Shown piece by piece: positions 16,513 through 25,219 of a stretch of 64,000 nucleotides of DNA. The notes under the pieces are model-generated. The model was given only the letters and a program-made list of their open reading frames with translations. It did not search any database and had not been told where the DNA came from. The stretch is from contig NZ_JOEV01000001.1 in assembly GCF_000721105.1 (NCBI RefSeq), positions 248,001-312,000 on the forward strand. The letters are read 5' to 3'. Each line of letters starts with the position of its first letter. The stretch's first letter is position 1. The DNA comes from Streptomyces cellulosae (lineage in GTDB: Bacteria > Actinomycetota > Actinomycetes > Streptomycetales > Streptomycetaceae). Both the position numbers and the translations under genes were made by a program.

Positions 16513-17268
16513 GTGAGCGTACGGGACAAGGTGGCACTCGTCACCGGAGCGGGACGCGGCATCGGCGAGGCGATCGCCGACCGGCTCGCCGCCCACGGGG
16601 CCGCGGTCGCCGTCTGCGACCTGGACCCCGAAGCCGCCACCAAGGTCGCGGGCCGGCTCGTGGAACGGTACGGGGTGCGGGCGACGGGGGTCGGCGCGGA
16701 CATCTCCGACAGCGCCGCGGTCCACGCGGCCGTGGAGCGGGTGGCACTCGAGCTCGGTCCGGTGGACGTGCTGGTCAACAACGCGGCCGTCGATGTCATC
16801 GGCCGCTTCGTCGACAGCACCGAGGACACCTGGGACCGGATCATCGCGGTCAATCTGCGCGGCACGATCACGATGACCCGGGTCGTGCTCGACTCGATGA
16901 CCGAACGCGGCGGCGGCCGGATCATCCACATCGCCTCCGACGCCGGCCGGGTCGGCTCGTCCGGCGAGGTGGTGTACTCCGCGACCAAGGGCGGCGTCAT
17001 CGCCTTCGGCAAGGCACTGGCCCGCGAGGTCGCCCGGTACGGCATCACCGTGAACAGCGTCTGCCCGGGGCCGACCGACACGGCTCTCCTCGGGCAGGTC
17101 GCCGAGTACAGCCAGAAGATGTACGACGCGACCGTGCGGGCGATCCCGCTGCGCCGCGTCGCCCAGCCCGCCGACATCGCCGGTGTGGTGGCCTTCCTCG
17201 CGTCCGACGACGCCGCCTACATGACCGGGCAGACGCTCTCGGTCAGCGGCGGCCTCACGATGGTCTGA
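16513..17268 (+). CDS. Short-chain dehydrogenase/reductase (3-hydroxyacyl-CoA dehydrogenase-like)
   Basis: 251 residues, GTG start behind GAGGGAGGG. Classical SDR motifs: TGAGRGIGE near residue 12, NNAAVDV near residue 90, catalytic Ser in HIASDAGRVGSSG and YSATKGG (Tyr/Lys) near residue 155, and a C-terminal SVSGGLTMV. Closest in style to FabG or BadH-type NAD-dependent 3-hydroxyacyl-CoA dehydrogenases. It heads the plus-strand run SDR, crotonase, CoA transferase, SDR, DoxX, acyl-CoA dehydrogenase. Confidence 0.92.
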   Translation: MSVRDKVALVTGAGRGIGEAIADRLAAHGAAVAVCDLDPEAATKVAGRLVERYGVRATGVGADISDSAAVHAAVERVALELGPVDVLVNNAAVDVIGRFVDSTEDTWDRIIAVNLRGTITMTRVVLDSMTERGGGRIIHIASDAGRVGSSGEVVYSATKGGVIAFGKALAREVARYGITVNSVCPGPTDTALLGQVAEYSQKMYDATVRAIPLRRVAQPADIAGVVAFLASDDAAYMTGQTLSVSGGLTMV

Positions 17269-17278
17269 GGTGAGCTGC

Positions 17279-18049
17279 GTGCTGCGTGTCGAACTCCGGG
17301 ACCGGATCGCCGTGCTGACCCTCGACCGGCCGGGGCAGCTCAACGCGATCGGTTCCGAGACCGTGGACCGGATGACCCAGGCCCTCGCCGAGGTCCGCGA
17401 CAACGACGACGTACGGGCCCTGGTCGTGACGGGCGCGGGACGGGCCTTCTCGGCCGGTGCCGACCTCGGTGAGATCGAGTCGTTCACGGCGCCCGGGCAG
17501 TTCCGTGCCTTCGTGGGGCGCCTGACCGACGCGTTCGCGGTCCTGGAGGACTTTCCCAAGCCCTCGGTCGCCGCCGTCCACGGGTTCGCCTTCGGCGGCG
17601 GTCTGGAGCTGGCCCTCGCCTGCGACCTGCGGGTGGCGGAGCGGGGCGCACGGCTCGGCCTGCCCGAGATGAAGCTCGGCGTGCTGCCGGGCGCGGGCGG
17701 CACACAGCGGCTGCCGCGCCTGGTGCCGCCGGCCGTCGCGAAGCAGATGATCCTCACCGGCGAGCCGATCGGCGCGGAGCGCGCCCACGCGCTCGGGCTG
17801 GTCAACGAACTGGCCGAACCCGGCGGCGCGCTCAAGGCCGCGGAGGAGTTGGCGGCGCGGCTGGCCGCCGGGGCTCCGCTGGCCCTCGCGGCGGGCAAGC
17901 GACTGATCGACTACGGGCTCGGCATGGACCTGGAGGCGGCCATCGCGTACGAGCGCGAGACCGTCTCCGTGCTGTTCTCCACCGAGGACCGGGCCGAGGG
18001 GCTCAAGGCCTTCCGGGAACGCCGACCGGGCGACTTCCGCGGCGTGTAG
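17279..18049 (+). CDS. Enoyl-CoA hydratase (crotonase, both catalytic Glu present)
   Basis: The start GTG at 17279 is preferred because AGGTGA lies at the right distance; an in-frame GTG at 17270 would remove that site. About 256 residues. The oxyanion-hole segment is GAGRAFSAGADLGEIE. The two hydratase glutamates are visible in GGGLELALACD (near residue 108) and PEMKLGVLPGAGGTQRLPR (near residue 128), so this is the one crotonase in the window that looks like a true enoyl-CoA hydratase. It follows the SDR with an 11-bp gap, giving a hydratase plus dehydrogenase pair. Confidence 0.93.
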   Translation: MLRVELRDRIAVLTLDRPGQLNAIGSETVDRMTQALAEVRDNDDVRALVVTGAGRAFSAGADLGEIESFTAPGQFRAFVGRLTDAFAVLEDFPKPSVAAVHGFAFGGGLELALACDLRVAERGARLGLPEMKLGVLPGAGGTQRLPRLVPPAVAKQMILTGEPIGAERAHALGLVNELAEPGGALKAAEELAARLAAGAPLALAAGKRLIDYGLGMDLEAAIAYERETVSVLFSTEDRAEGLKAFRERRPGDFRGV

Positions 18050-18112
18050 CAGGCGTACGGCAAGCGTGTAGCAGGCGGGCAGCAGACGTCCCGACAGATC
18101 TGGAGGTGGGCC

Positions 18113-19267
18113 GTGCGGCCACTGGAGGGCATTGCCGTGGTCGAGCTGGGCATGTGGGTGGCGGCACCGGCCGCGGCCACCATGCTCGCCGACTGGGGCG
18201 CGGACGTGGTGAAGGTGGAGGCGCCGACCGGCGACCCCAACCGGTACACGCTCAAGCACGTCGGCCAGGACATCGACAGCGCTCCGCCGTTCGAGACCGA
18301 CAACCGCGGCAAGCGCGGGATCGTTCTCGACCTGCGCTCGCAGGACGGCAAGGACGTGCTGGAGCGGCTGCTGGAGAGGGCCGACGTGTTCGTCACCAAC
18401 CTGCGCCCGGGCGCCCTGGAACGGCTGGGGCTGTCCCCGGACGCGCTGCGCACCCGCCATCCCCGCCTGGTCGTCGGCACGTTGACGGGCTACGGCTGGA
18501 CGGGCGCCGAGCGCGACCGCGCCGGGTACGACGTCTCCGCGTTCTGGGCCCGGCCCGGCATCGCCGGCATGCTCAACCCGGCCGGGGAGCCGCCGCCCGG
18601 CATCCGGCCCGGCCTCGGGGACCGTACGGCCGCGGCCAACCTGGTCGCCGGGGTACTGGCCGCGCTGCTGCGCCGCGAACGCACCGGCGAGGGCGGGGTG
18701 GTGGACGTATCGCTGCTGCGGTCCGGCACCTACGCCAACGGAAACGACCTCGCCCTGCAGAACTTCTTCGGCAAGCGCGGCCGCACCCGCCACCGCACCG
18801 AGCACGAGTCGCCGCTCTACAACTCCTACCGGGCCGCCGACGACCGCTGGTTCTGGCTGGTCGGCCTGGAGGGCAACCGGCACTGGCCCGGCGTCGTCAA
18901 GGCGCTCGGCCGTGAGGACCTGGAGACGGACGAGCGGTTCGCGACCGGCAAGGCCCGGCGCGGGCACATACGCGAGCTGATCGCCGAATTCGACGAGGAG
19001 TTCGCCAAGCGTCCGCTGGCGGAGTGGGCCGAGCGCTTCGACGCCGAGGGCGTGTGGTGGGCGCCCGTGCAGAGCCTCGCGGAGGTGGCGGCCGATCCGC
19101 AGGCGGAGGCGGTCGGGGCGTTCGTCGAACAGCCCGGTATGGGTGACGCGCCGCCGTTGCGGACGGTGGCGACTCCGGTCGCCTTCTGGGGCGTCGACGA
19201 GAAGCCGCGAGGCGGGGCGCCGACGCTCGGCCAGCACACCGACGAAGTGCTCCGCGAACTCAACTGA
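18113..19267 (+). CDS. Class III CoA transferase (CaiB/BaiF family)
   Basis: 384 residues, GTG start behind GGAGGTG. Family III motifs: VVELGMWVAAPAAATMLADWGADVVKVEAP at the N-terminus, NRGKRGIVLDLRS near residue 63, and a Gly-Asp in PGLGDRTAAANLVAG near residue 168 that matches the catalytic Asp, which forms an acyl-anhydride. It moves CoA between acids without ATP. It sits between a crotonase and an SDR, so it may activate the entry acid or recycle CoA at an intermediate. Confidence 0.94.
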   Translation: MRPLEGIAVVELGMWVAAPAAATMLADWGADVVKVEAPTGDPNRYTLKHVGQDIDSAPPFETDNRGKRGIVLDLRSQDGKDVLERLLERADVFVTNLRPGALERLGLSPDALRTRHPRLVVGTLTGYGWTGAERDRAGYDVSAFWARPGIAGMLNPAGEPPPGIRPGLGDRTAAANLVAGVLAALLRRERTGEGGVVDVSLLRSGTYANGNDLALQNFFGKRGRTRHRTEHESPLYNSYRAADDRWFWLVGLEGNRHWPGVVKALGREDLETDERFATGKARRGHIRELIAEFDEEFAKRPLAEWAERFDAEGVWWAPVQSLAEVAADPQAEAVGAFVEQPGMGDAPPLRTVATPVAFWGVDEKPRGGAPTLGQHTDEVLRELN

Positions 19268-19290
19268 ACTCTTACATCTGGAGGTACGGC

Positions 19291-20202
19291 GTGGGCATCC
19301 TCGACGACAAGGTCGCCATCGTCACCGGCGGGGGCAGAGGGCTGGGCCGGGCGCACTGTCTGGCGCTCGCCGAGGCCGGCGCGACCGTGGTGGTGAACGA
19401 CCTCGGCTCGGGCATACACGGCGAGCAGACCGGTGACTCCCCCGCCGACGAGGTCGTCGCCGAGATCACCAAGCTCGGCGGCCGGGCGATCGCCAACCAC
19501 TCCTCGGTGACGGACTGGGCGGCGACCGAGACCATGGTCGCGGACACCGTCGCCGAGTTCGGCCGCCTCGACATCGTGGTGAACAACGCGGGCATCGTGC
19601 GCGACCGCATGCTGTTCTCCATGACGGAGGCCGAGTTCGACACCGTCATCGCGGTGCACCTGAAGGGCACCTTCGCCCTCACCCGGCACGCGTGCGCGTA
19701 CTGGCGCGAGGCGTCGAAGCGGGGCGAGCCGGTCACCGGCCGCGTGATCAACACGACGTCCGGGACGGGCCTGTTCGGCAACCAGGGGCAGTCCAACTAC
19801 GGGGCAGCGAAGGCCGGGATCGCCGGGCTCACCGTCCTCACCGCCCTGGAGATGCGCCGGTACGGTGTCACCGCGAACGCCATCTCGCCGATCGCGGCCA
19901 CCCGGATGACGGACGGGCTGGCCGTCGGCGAGTCCCTCCAGGCCGTCGAGGGCTTCGACCCGCGCGATCCCGCCAACGCCTCCGGGGTTGTCGTCTACCT
20001 GGCCTCCGACAGTGCGGCCTGGCTGACCGGCCAGGTCCTGCGCATCGAGGGCAACCGGCTGAACCGGCTGCAGGGCTGGACTGTCGCGGCCGTCCACCCG
20101 AGCCAGTCCGGGCAGGCCCTCACCTACGACGAACTCGTCGACGCGGTACCGCAGTTGTACGGCGCTGTGCCCGCCGGCCGGGCGACGGGAGCCGGCCAGT
20201 GA
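19291..20202 (+). CDS. Short-chain dehydrogenase (hydroxyacyl-CoA / MFE-2-like)
   Basis: 303 residues, GTG start behind GGAGGT. TGGGRGLGRAH (residues 11-21), NDLGSGIHGEQTG, NNAGIVRDRM, the catalytic INTTSGTGLFGNQGQSNYGAAK (Ser/Tyr/Lys) and a long C-terminus with a LRIEGNRLNRLQGW motif. This subclass resembles the (3R)-hydroxyacyl-CoA dehydrogenase domain of peroxisomal MFE-2 and is close in sequence to the SDR at 31.0 kb. The stop overlaps the DoxX start (GTGA). Confidence 0.92.
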   Translation: MGILDDKVAIVTGGGRGLGRAHCLALAEAGATVVVNDLGSGIHGEQTGDSPADEVVAEITKLGGRAIANHSSVTDWAATETMVADTVAEFGRLDIVVNNAGIVRDRMLFSMTEAEFDTVIAVHLKGTFALTRHACAYWREASKRGEPVTGRVINTTSGTGLFGNQGQSNYGAAKAGIAGLTVLTALEMRRYGVTANAISPIAATRMTDGLAVGESLQAVEGFDPRDPANASGVVVYLASDSAAWLTGQVLRIEGNRLNRLQGWTVAAVHPSQSGQALTYDELVDAVPQLYGAVPAGRATGAGQ

Positions 20203-20717
20203 AGGGCCACGACACCGCCGCCCTCGTGCTGCGCGCGACCCTCGGCCCGATGCTCTTCGCGCACGGCTGGAACAAGGTCGCCGGACCGGGCGGGCTCAAG
20301 GGCACCACGGGCTGGTTCGAGGCGCTCGGTCTCCGGCCGGCCGAGGTGCACGCCCGTATGGCCGCCGGCACCGAGATGGCCGCCGGAGTGGGCATCGCAC
20401 TCGGCGCGGCCAACCCGCTCCCCGCGGCGGCGGCCGTCGGCCTGATGACCGTGGCCGCGCGGACGGACCACCGCGGCAAGGGCTTCTTCGTCTTCAAGGG
20501 CGGCTGGGAGTACGCCGGTGTCGTGGGCGGCGCGGCCGTCGCGCTGGCGGCCCTGGGCAACGGCCGGTACTCGCTCGACGGCCTGCTGCGGCGCCGAAGC
20601 GCGGGCCCCCGGCACGCGTTGCTGGCGGCCGGAGTCGGCACGGCGAGCGCGGCCGCGCTGCTGGCAATGTGCTACCGGCCGCGGCAGAAGCCGGACGAGA
20701 CCGAAACACATCACTGA
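20199..20717 (+). CDS. DoxX-family membrane protein
   Basis: 172 residues, GTG start overlapping the SDR stop. Four hydrophobic segments at about residues 5-22, 50-85, 98-115 and 135-152 and the LRATLGPMLFAHGWNKV start match the DoxX family. DoxX relatives are integral membrane proteins linked to thiosulfate:quinone or other redox activities, and often accompany catabolic oxidoreductases without a known role. Its position inside a tightly coupled CoA-catabolic operon is unusual for DoxX. Confidence 0.82.
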   Translation: MKGHDTAALVLRATLGPMLFAHGWNKVAGPGGLKGTTGWFEALGLRPAEVHARMAAGTEMAAGVGIALGAANPLPAAAAVGLMTVAARTDHRGKGFFVFKGGWEYAGVVGGAAVALAALGNGRYSLDGLLRRRSAGPRHALLAAGVGTASAAALLAMCYRPRQKPDETETHH

Positions 20718-20745
20718 GTGCGATCAGGACTATCAGGGAGTCGAC

Positions 20746-21903
20746 ATGGACGCGGCTGACTTCAGCGCGGTGCTGTCCGAGGTCCGGCGTTTCGTCCGGG
20801 ACCGCGTCGTGCCGCTCGAGGCGGAGATCGACGAGAAGGACGAGATGCCCGCGGACATCCGCGAGGCGGCGAAGAAGATGGGGCTGTTCGGCTTCGCGCT
20901 GCCCGAGGAGTACGGCGGGCTGGGTCTGTCGATGCTCGAGGAGACCCAGTTGATGTTCGAGCTGGGCTACACGACACCGTCGCTGCGTTCGATGTTCGGC
21001 ACGAACAACGGCATCGCGGGCCATGTCCTCATGGTCGGCGGTACGGAGGAGCAGAAGGCTCAGTGGCTGCCGAGGATCGCCTCGGGTGACGTTCTGGCGT
21101 CGTTCGCGCTGACCGAACCCGAAGCCGGCTCGGACCCGTCGACGCTGACCACACGCGCCCACCGTGACGGCGACACATGGGTGATCAACGGCGCCAAGCG
21201 CTACATCACCAACGCCCCGCTGGCCGACGTCTTCATGGTCTTCGCCCGCACCGACCCGGACGCCCCGCGCACCCGCGGCATCTCCACCTTCCTGGTCCCG
21301 GCCGGCACCCCGGGCCTCACCGTGGCTCCCCGGGACCACAAGATGGGCCAGTTCGGCGCGTGGACGGCGGACGTGTACTTCGACGACGTCCGGGTGCCGG
21401 CCGAGGCCCTCGTCGGCGGCGCGGACGGCCTCAACCGTGGCTTCTCCACGGCGATGGGCTGCATCGCGCACGGGCGGGTGCACATCTCGGCTCTGATGGT
21501 CGGCATGGCCGAGCGACTGGTCGACGAGTCCGTGGCGTACGCGAGCACCCGCAAGCAGTCGGGAAAGCTCATCGGCTCCTTCCAGCTCGTCCAGGGGCTG
21601 ATCGCCGACTCGATGACCGACTACTACGCCGGACGCGCCACGGTCCTGGAGGCCGCCCGGCGCTTCGACTCGGGCGAGGACACGAAGATCGGTCCGTCCT
21701 GCACGAAGTACTTCGCGAGCGAGATGGTGTGGCGGGTCGCGGACCGGGCGGTACAGGTCCACGGAGGTGCGGGCTATATGCGCGGCGTCGCCGTCGAGCG
21801 TTTCTACCGTGACGCCCGGCTGTTCCGTATCTACGAGGGCACCAGCCAGGTCCAGCAGGTCATCATCGCGAAAGCGCTGCTGGGAGAGGCTGCGCGGGCC
21901 TGA
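20746..21903 (+). CDS. Acyl-CoA dehydrogenase family protein
   Basis: 385 residues from the ATG with AGGGAG five bases upstream; the frame is open further upstream but overlaps DoxX. Motifs: FALTEPEAGSDPSTLTT, WVINGAKRYITNAPLAD, RKQSGKLIGSFQLVQ and QVHGGAGYMRGVAVERFYRDARLFRIYEGTSQVQQ. The usual catalytic Glu of GGYGYxxEYP is Gly here (GYMRGVAVE), as in a subset of bacterial members, so either another residue serves as base or the substrate differs. It is last in the plus-strand operon and followed by a strong hairpin. Confidence 0.91.
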   Translation: MDAADFSAVLSEVRRFVRDRVVPLEAEIDEKDEMPADIREAAKKMGLFGFALPEEYGGLGLSMLEETQLMFELGYTTPSLRSMFGTNNGIAGHVLMVGGTEEQKAQWLPRIASGDVLASFALTEPEAGSDPSTLTTRAHRDGDTWVINGAKRYITNAPLADVFMVFARTDPDAPRTRGISTFLVPAGTPGLTVAPRDHKMGQFGAWTADVYFDDVRVPAEALVGGADGLNRGFSTAMGCIAHGRVHISALMVGMAERLVDESVAYASTRKQSGKLIGSFQLVQGLIADSMTDYYAGRATVLEAARRFDSGEDTKIGPSCTKYFASEMVWRVADRAVQVHGGAGYMRGVAVERFYRDARLFRIYEGTSQVQQVIIAKALLGEAARA

Positions 21904-21911
21904 CGAACGGG

Positions 21912-21947
21912 ACGTCCTGCGTTCGGACCGTGCCGGACGCAGGACGT
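21912..21947 (+). terminator. Intrinsic-type hairpin terminator
   Basis: A 15-bp stem (21912-21926 with 21933-21947, one G-U pair) and a 6-base loop, directly after the acyl-CoA dehydrogenase stop and before the convergent GH76 gene. There is no U tract, as is common in Streptomyces. Confidence 0.75.
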
Positions 21948-21978
21948 GCCAAGGGGTGTCCCGTCGTGCAGGTCGTGG

Positions 21979-23115
21979 TCACAGGACCGCGGTGAGCAGC
22001 GACACCGCGGACTCCTGACGGCCGATGGCTGCGCTGTCGAAGGGCCCTGCCCAGCTCAGCCCGTACTGGTCGGCGCTGTTGCGATCGTGTGCGTAGGCCG
22101 AGCGGGCCTGCGTGTCGAGGTAGGCCCGGTAGGGGCGTCCGGGAAGCAGGGCGTCCAGCTCGGCGAGGTTGCGTGCGAAGACACCCTTGAACGAGGACTG
22201 GTCGGCGTTGCAGCCACCGGCCGGCTCGCAGGTCTCCGTCAGGATCCCGTTCGGGGACAGCGCCGGACTGGCGATCACCGCGTCAGTGATCTTCCGGCCC
22301 TCGGTGAGCAGTTGACGATCATGGGTGCCTCGGTACAGCTCGGCGAGTCCGCCCAGGACCACGCCCTGGTTGTAGGTCCAGGTGGTGCCACCGTTGTTGG
22401 CGCAGCCACCGCTCTGCGTGTTCAGACCATCGTTGACGAGGTGGTCGTCGTTGATCATTCCACTGTTGCCGAACCACTTCCACGACTGGCGGGCGCGGTC
22501 CAGATACACGGTGTCCCGCGGAACCCGGTTGTGCAGGGATGCGACGAGTTTGAAGTACAGCTCGTTGCTGATCGCGTTCTTGTACGTCTTTCCGGGCAGG
22601 TCCCACCAGATGCCGCCGCCACAGGTGTCGTCCCCGTTCTGGCGCATGTAGGCCTCGTCGGTCCGCGCGATGTCCAGGTACTGCTTGTCGTGGGTGAGGT
22701 CGTACATGCGCACCATGGCGAGTGCCCACCAGCCGGTGTCGTCGGTGGAGTCCGCCCGGAATTCGCCACCGCCCTGGGGCCACCAGTCCAGAGGCCGGCG
22801 CTGGAGCGCGATGGTGTTCCTGACCTCCGGCATGTACGTACGGGAGCCGGTCTTCGCCATGTAGTCGAGCAGCGCCTGGAGGGCGTTTCCCGACTGCCAC
22901 CACGGAGCTTCCGGGTCCCAGCGCCCGGTGTTCCGGTCGTAGAAGCCCATCATCGCGTCCACGGCCGCCGTTGCCTTGGCGCGGCTGCTTGCCGCGTCAC
23001 CGGGGGTGGGGCCGGTCACGGCCCGGGCGGGCGCCGCGGCGCCCATCAGGCAGAGGATCGCAGCGCAGGCGGTGCTGCCTGCGGTCATGCGGAGTCTTCG
23101 GATCCGTTCGGGCAT
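21979..23115 (-). CDS. Secreted glycoside hydrolase family 76 (alpha-1,6-mannanase-like)
   Basis: 378 residues, ATG with AAGGAG upstream. A Sec signal peptide (basic start, hydrophobic core to about residue 30, AAPARA cleavage) is followed by an (alpha/alpha)6-barrel GH76 domain. The paired catalytic aspartates are visible in DSTDDTGWWALA near residue 125, with WWQSGNALQALLDY and DDTCGGGIWWD motifs. GH76 enzymes cut alpha-1,6-mannan of fungal or mycobacterial glycans. The adjacent sugar ABC importer suggests uptake of the released oligosaccharides. Confidence 0.93.
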   Translation of the reverse strand: MPERIRRLRMTAGSTACAAILCLMGAAAPARAVTGPTPGDAASSRAKATAAVDAMMGFYDRNTGRWDPEAPWWQSGNALQALLDYMAKTGSRTYMPEVRNTIALQRRPLDWWPQGGGEFRADSTDDTGWWALAMVRMYDLTHDKQYLDIARTDEAYMRQNGDDTCGGGIWWDLPGKTYKNAISNELYFKLVASLHNRVPRDTVYLDRARQSWKWFGNSGMINDDHLVNDGLNTQSGGCANNGGTTWTYNQGVVLGGLAELYRGTHDRQLLTEGRKITDAVIASPALSPNGILTETCEPAGGCNADQSSFKGVFARNLAELDALLPGRPYRAYLDTQARSAYAHDRNSADQYGLSWAGPFDSAAIGRQESAVSLLTAVL

Positions 23116-23224
23116 TTCGCATACTCCTTGCCAGAGGGTGATGCCGGGGTGCCGATGCGTGGATCAGGTGGTGAGACCCGGGGGAAGGGGTCCGGGCGGG
23201 CCCGGTGACGGCGTGTCAGCCCAG

Positions 23225-23695
23225 TCAGGCGACTAAGACCTGTCCGCCCGCCTGACGGCTGAGTTGGAGCGCCCGGGGGTCGGCGCCACCGGTGGTGATC
23301 AGGACATCGATGTCGGACAGCGAGCACAGACGCAGGGACCCGGTGCCCGGGGACTTGGCCTCGGAGGCGACCAGGACCACCCGGTGGGTGACGGGGCGGA
23401 CCCGCGGCCGCCGTGCGATCAAGGCAGTGGTCGTGCCGATGTCCCGTACGACGACGCTTTCGTCGGCGACGAGTGCGGCGGCCTGCTCCGCCATCGCCTC
23501 CTTCATCGCCCGGTCGTGCGAGGCCGCTCCGTCGAACGGTTCCTCGTCGGCCGCGCCCCGTGCCGTCCCGCGCGGCGGCAGGGCGGCGCCGCCGTAGGCG
23601 CGCAGGAGGCCGCCGTCGCGGTCCAGCACCGTCAGATCCCTGCGGATCGTCGACTTGCTCGATATCACGCAGCGAAAGTAGCACTCGATGAGCAA
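23225..23695 (-). pseudogene. Degenerate DeoR-family sugar regulator
   Basis: 156 residues compared with about 255 in intact DeoR proteins. The helix-turn-helix is cut: only SSKSTIRRDLTVLDRDGGLLRAYGGAAL remains, with an unrelated start before it. The effector domain begins normally (MAEQAAALVADESVVVRDIGTTTALIA) but then jumps directly to the C-terminal segment HRVVLVASEAKSPGT and SLSDIDVLITTGG, so about 75-85 central residues are missing. It likely once repressed the divergent ABC operon. It could still be expressed, but ordinary DNA binding or sugar sensing is improbable. Confidence 0.7.
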
Positions 23696-23699
23696 CTTC

Positions 23700-23780
23700 A
23701 GTCATGATCGATCGAAAACAATCATTTTACTGACCGAACCTTGTCAGTTGACTGCAAAAATGCTCACAGTTGAGCACTTG
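23700..23780. promoter_or_regulatory. Promoter/operator region of the sugar ABC operon
   Basis: AT-rich region with a DeoR-operator-like word ATCGATCGAAAACAATCA at 23707-23724, GTCAgtTGAC at 23743-23752 and a perfect inverted repeat TGCTCA/TGAGCA at 23761-23776. It lies between the DeoR remnant and the solute-binding gene. Confidence 0.5.
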
Positions 23781-23820
23781 AACTCCTCCGGCCGACCCGC
23801 CAGCACCAGGAGAACAGCCC

Positions 23821-25206
23821 ATGAGCGACAGAACGCGCCTCGCGCGGCCCCGCCACCTCGCCACCGCCGTGCTCGCCGTCGCCTGTCTCGCCGCAGCGGC
23901 CGCCTGCGCACCCGGCCCCAGCGGCGGCTCGCCCAAAAGCGCCGCGAAGAGCAATGCGAGCCCGGTCTCCACCGACCCCGCCACGGCGGGCAAGGTCACC
24001 CTCACCGAGTGGGACCAGAACACCGACACGGGCACCAACGCCTCCACCGCCGCGCTCAACAAGGCGTTCATGGAGAAGTACCCGAACGTCACCATCAAGC
24101 GCGTCTCCCGCTCCTTCTCCGACCTCAAGACGACGCTGAAACTCGCGCTGTCCTCGGACAGCCCCCCGGACGTCGTCCAGGCCAACCAGGGCTATCCCGA
24201 CATGGGCGCCTTCGTGAAGGCCCAGCTCCTCCAGCCCGTCGACCGCTACGCCAAGGCCTACGGCTGGAACACCGCCTTCCCGTCCCAGCTGCTCGACCTC
24301 AACAAGTTCTCCCCCGACGGAAAGACCTGGAAGACCGGCAGCCTCTACGGCGTCTCCCAGACCGGCGAGATCGTCGGTGTCTTCTACAACAGGGCCAAGC
24401 TGAAGTCCCTCGGCCTCACCGCGCCCACCACCCTCGCCCAGTTCGAGACCGCGCTCGCCAAAGCCAAGGCCTCCGGCCTGCTGCCCATCTCCTACGGCGA
24501 CTCCGACAAAAGCCCCGGCATCCACATCTTCGGCGTCGTACAGGCCGCCACCGCGGGCAAGGAGGAGGTCCGGGGGCTCGTCTTCAACGACGGCGACGCG
24601 AAGTGGACCGACGCGGGGACCGTCAAGGCCGGCCAGACCCTGCGCGACTGGGCCACCAAGGGCTACCTGAGCCCCGGCTTCAACGGTCAGAGCGGTGACC
24701 AGGCGGCAGCGGCCTTCGCCCAGGGCAAGTCCCTGTTCCTGGTGGACGGCACCTGGCAGGCCGCCACGCTCGCCCCCAAGATGGGCAAGAACGCCGGCTT
24801 CACCGCGCTCAGTCCGAGCGCCGGAGCGTCCCCGCTCACCCAGGGCGGCGAGGGCCTCGCCTGGGCCGTCACCTCCAAGTCCGAACACCCCGACGTGGCC
24901 GCCGCCTACATCAACTTCCTCGTCGACCAGAACGGCATGCGGGTCTCCGCCGACAACGGCAACCTCCCCGCCCTCCCGCCCGCCGACTACAAGCCCGCCG
25001 CCGGCACCGTCCAAGCCGACGTCCTCGACCAGTGGAAGGCCGTCAGTCAGAAGGACGGGCTGCTGCCGTACCTCGACTACACCACCCCCACCTTCTACGA
25101 CACGCTCACCGCCGCCCTACAGGAGTTGACGGCGGGACAGCTGACGCCCCAGAAGTTCGGCGAGACGCTGCAGAGCGACTACTCCTCCTTCCAGCAGAGC
25201 AAATAG
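23821..25206 (+). CDS. ABC sugar transporter solute-binding lipoprotein (family 1)
   Basis: 461 residues, ATG with AGGAG nine bases upstream. The signal peptide ends in a lipobox (CLAAAAACA), giving an acylated Cys near residue 30. The mature part is a family-1 extracellular solute-binding protein (VTLTEWDQNTDTGTN, TGEIVGVFYNRAKL, GEGLAWAVTSKSEHPDVAAAYINFL). It captures an oligosaccharide outside the membrane for the two permeases downstream. No ATPase is encoded here, so a shared MsiK-type ATPase elsewhere is likely, as usual in Streptomyces. Confidence 0.94.
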   Translation: MSDRTRLARPRHLATAVLAVACLAAAAACAPGPSGGSPKSAAKSNASPVSTDPATAGKVTLTEWDQNTDTGTNASTAALNKAFMEKYPNVTIKRVSRSFSDLKTTLKLALSSDSPPDVVQANQGYPDMGAFVKAQLLQPVDRYAKAYGWNTAFPSQLLDLNKFSPDGKTWKTGSLYGVSQTGEIVGVFYNRAKLKSLGLTAPTTLAQFETALAKAKASGLLPISYGDSDKSPGIHIFGVVQAATAGKEEVRGLVFNDGDAKWTDAGTVKAGQTLRDWATKGYLSPGFNGQSGDQAAAAFAQGKSLFLVDGTWQAATLAPKMGKNAGFTALSPSAGASPLTQGGEGLAWAVTSKSEHPDVAAAYINFLVDQNGMRVSADNGNLPALPPADYKPAAGTVQADVLDQWKAVSQKDGLLPYLDYTTPTFYDTLTAALQELTAGQLTPQKFGETLQSDYSSFQQSK

Positions 25207-25219
25207 GGCCACGCGACCG

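Noticed and set aside
23085-23705. Alternative frame through the DeoR remnant.
   Set aside because: The protein is Arg/Gly-rich without recognisable motifs. The other frame carries the DeoR TIRRDL and IGTTT segments.
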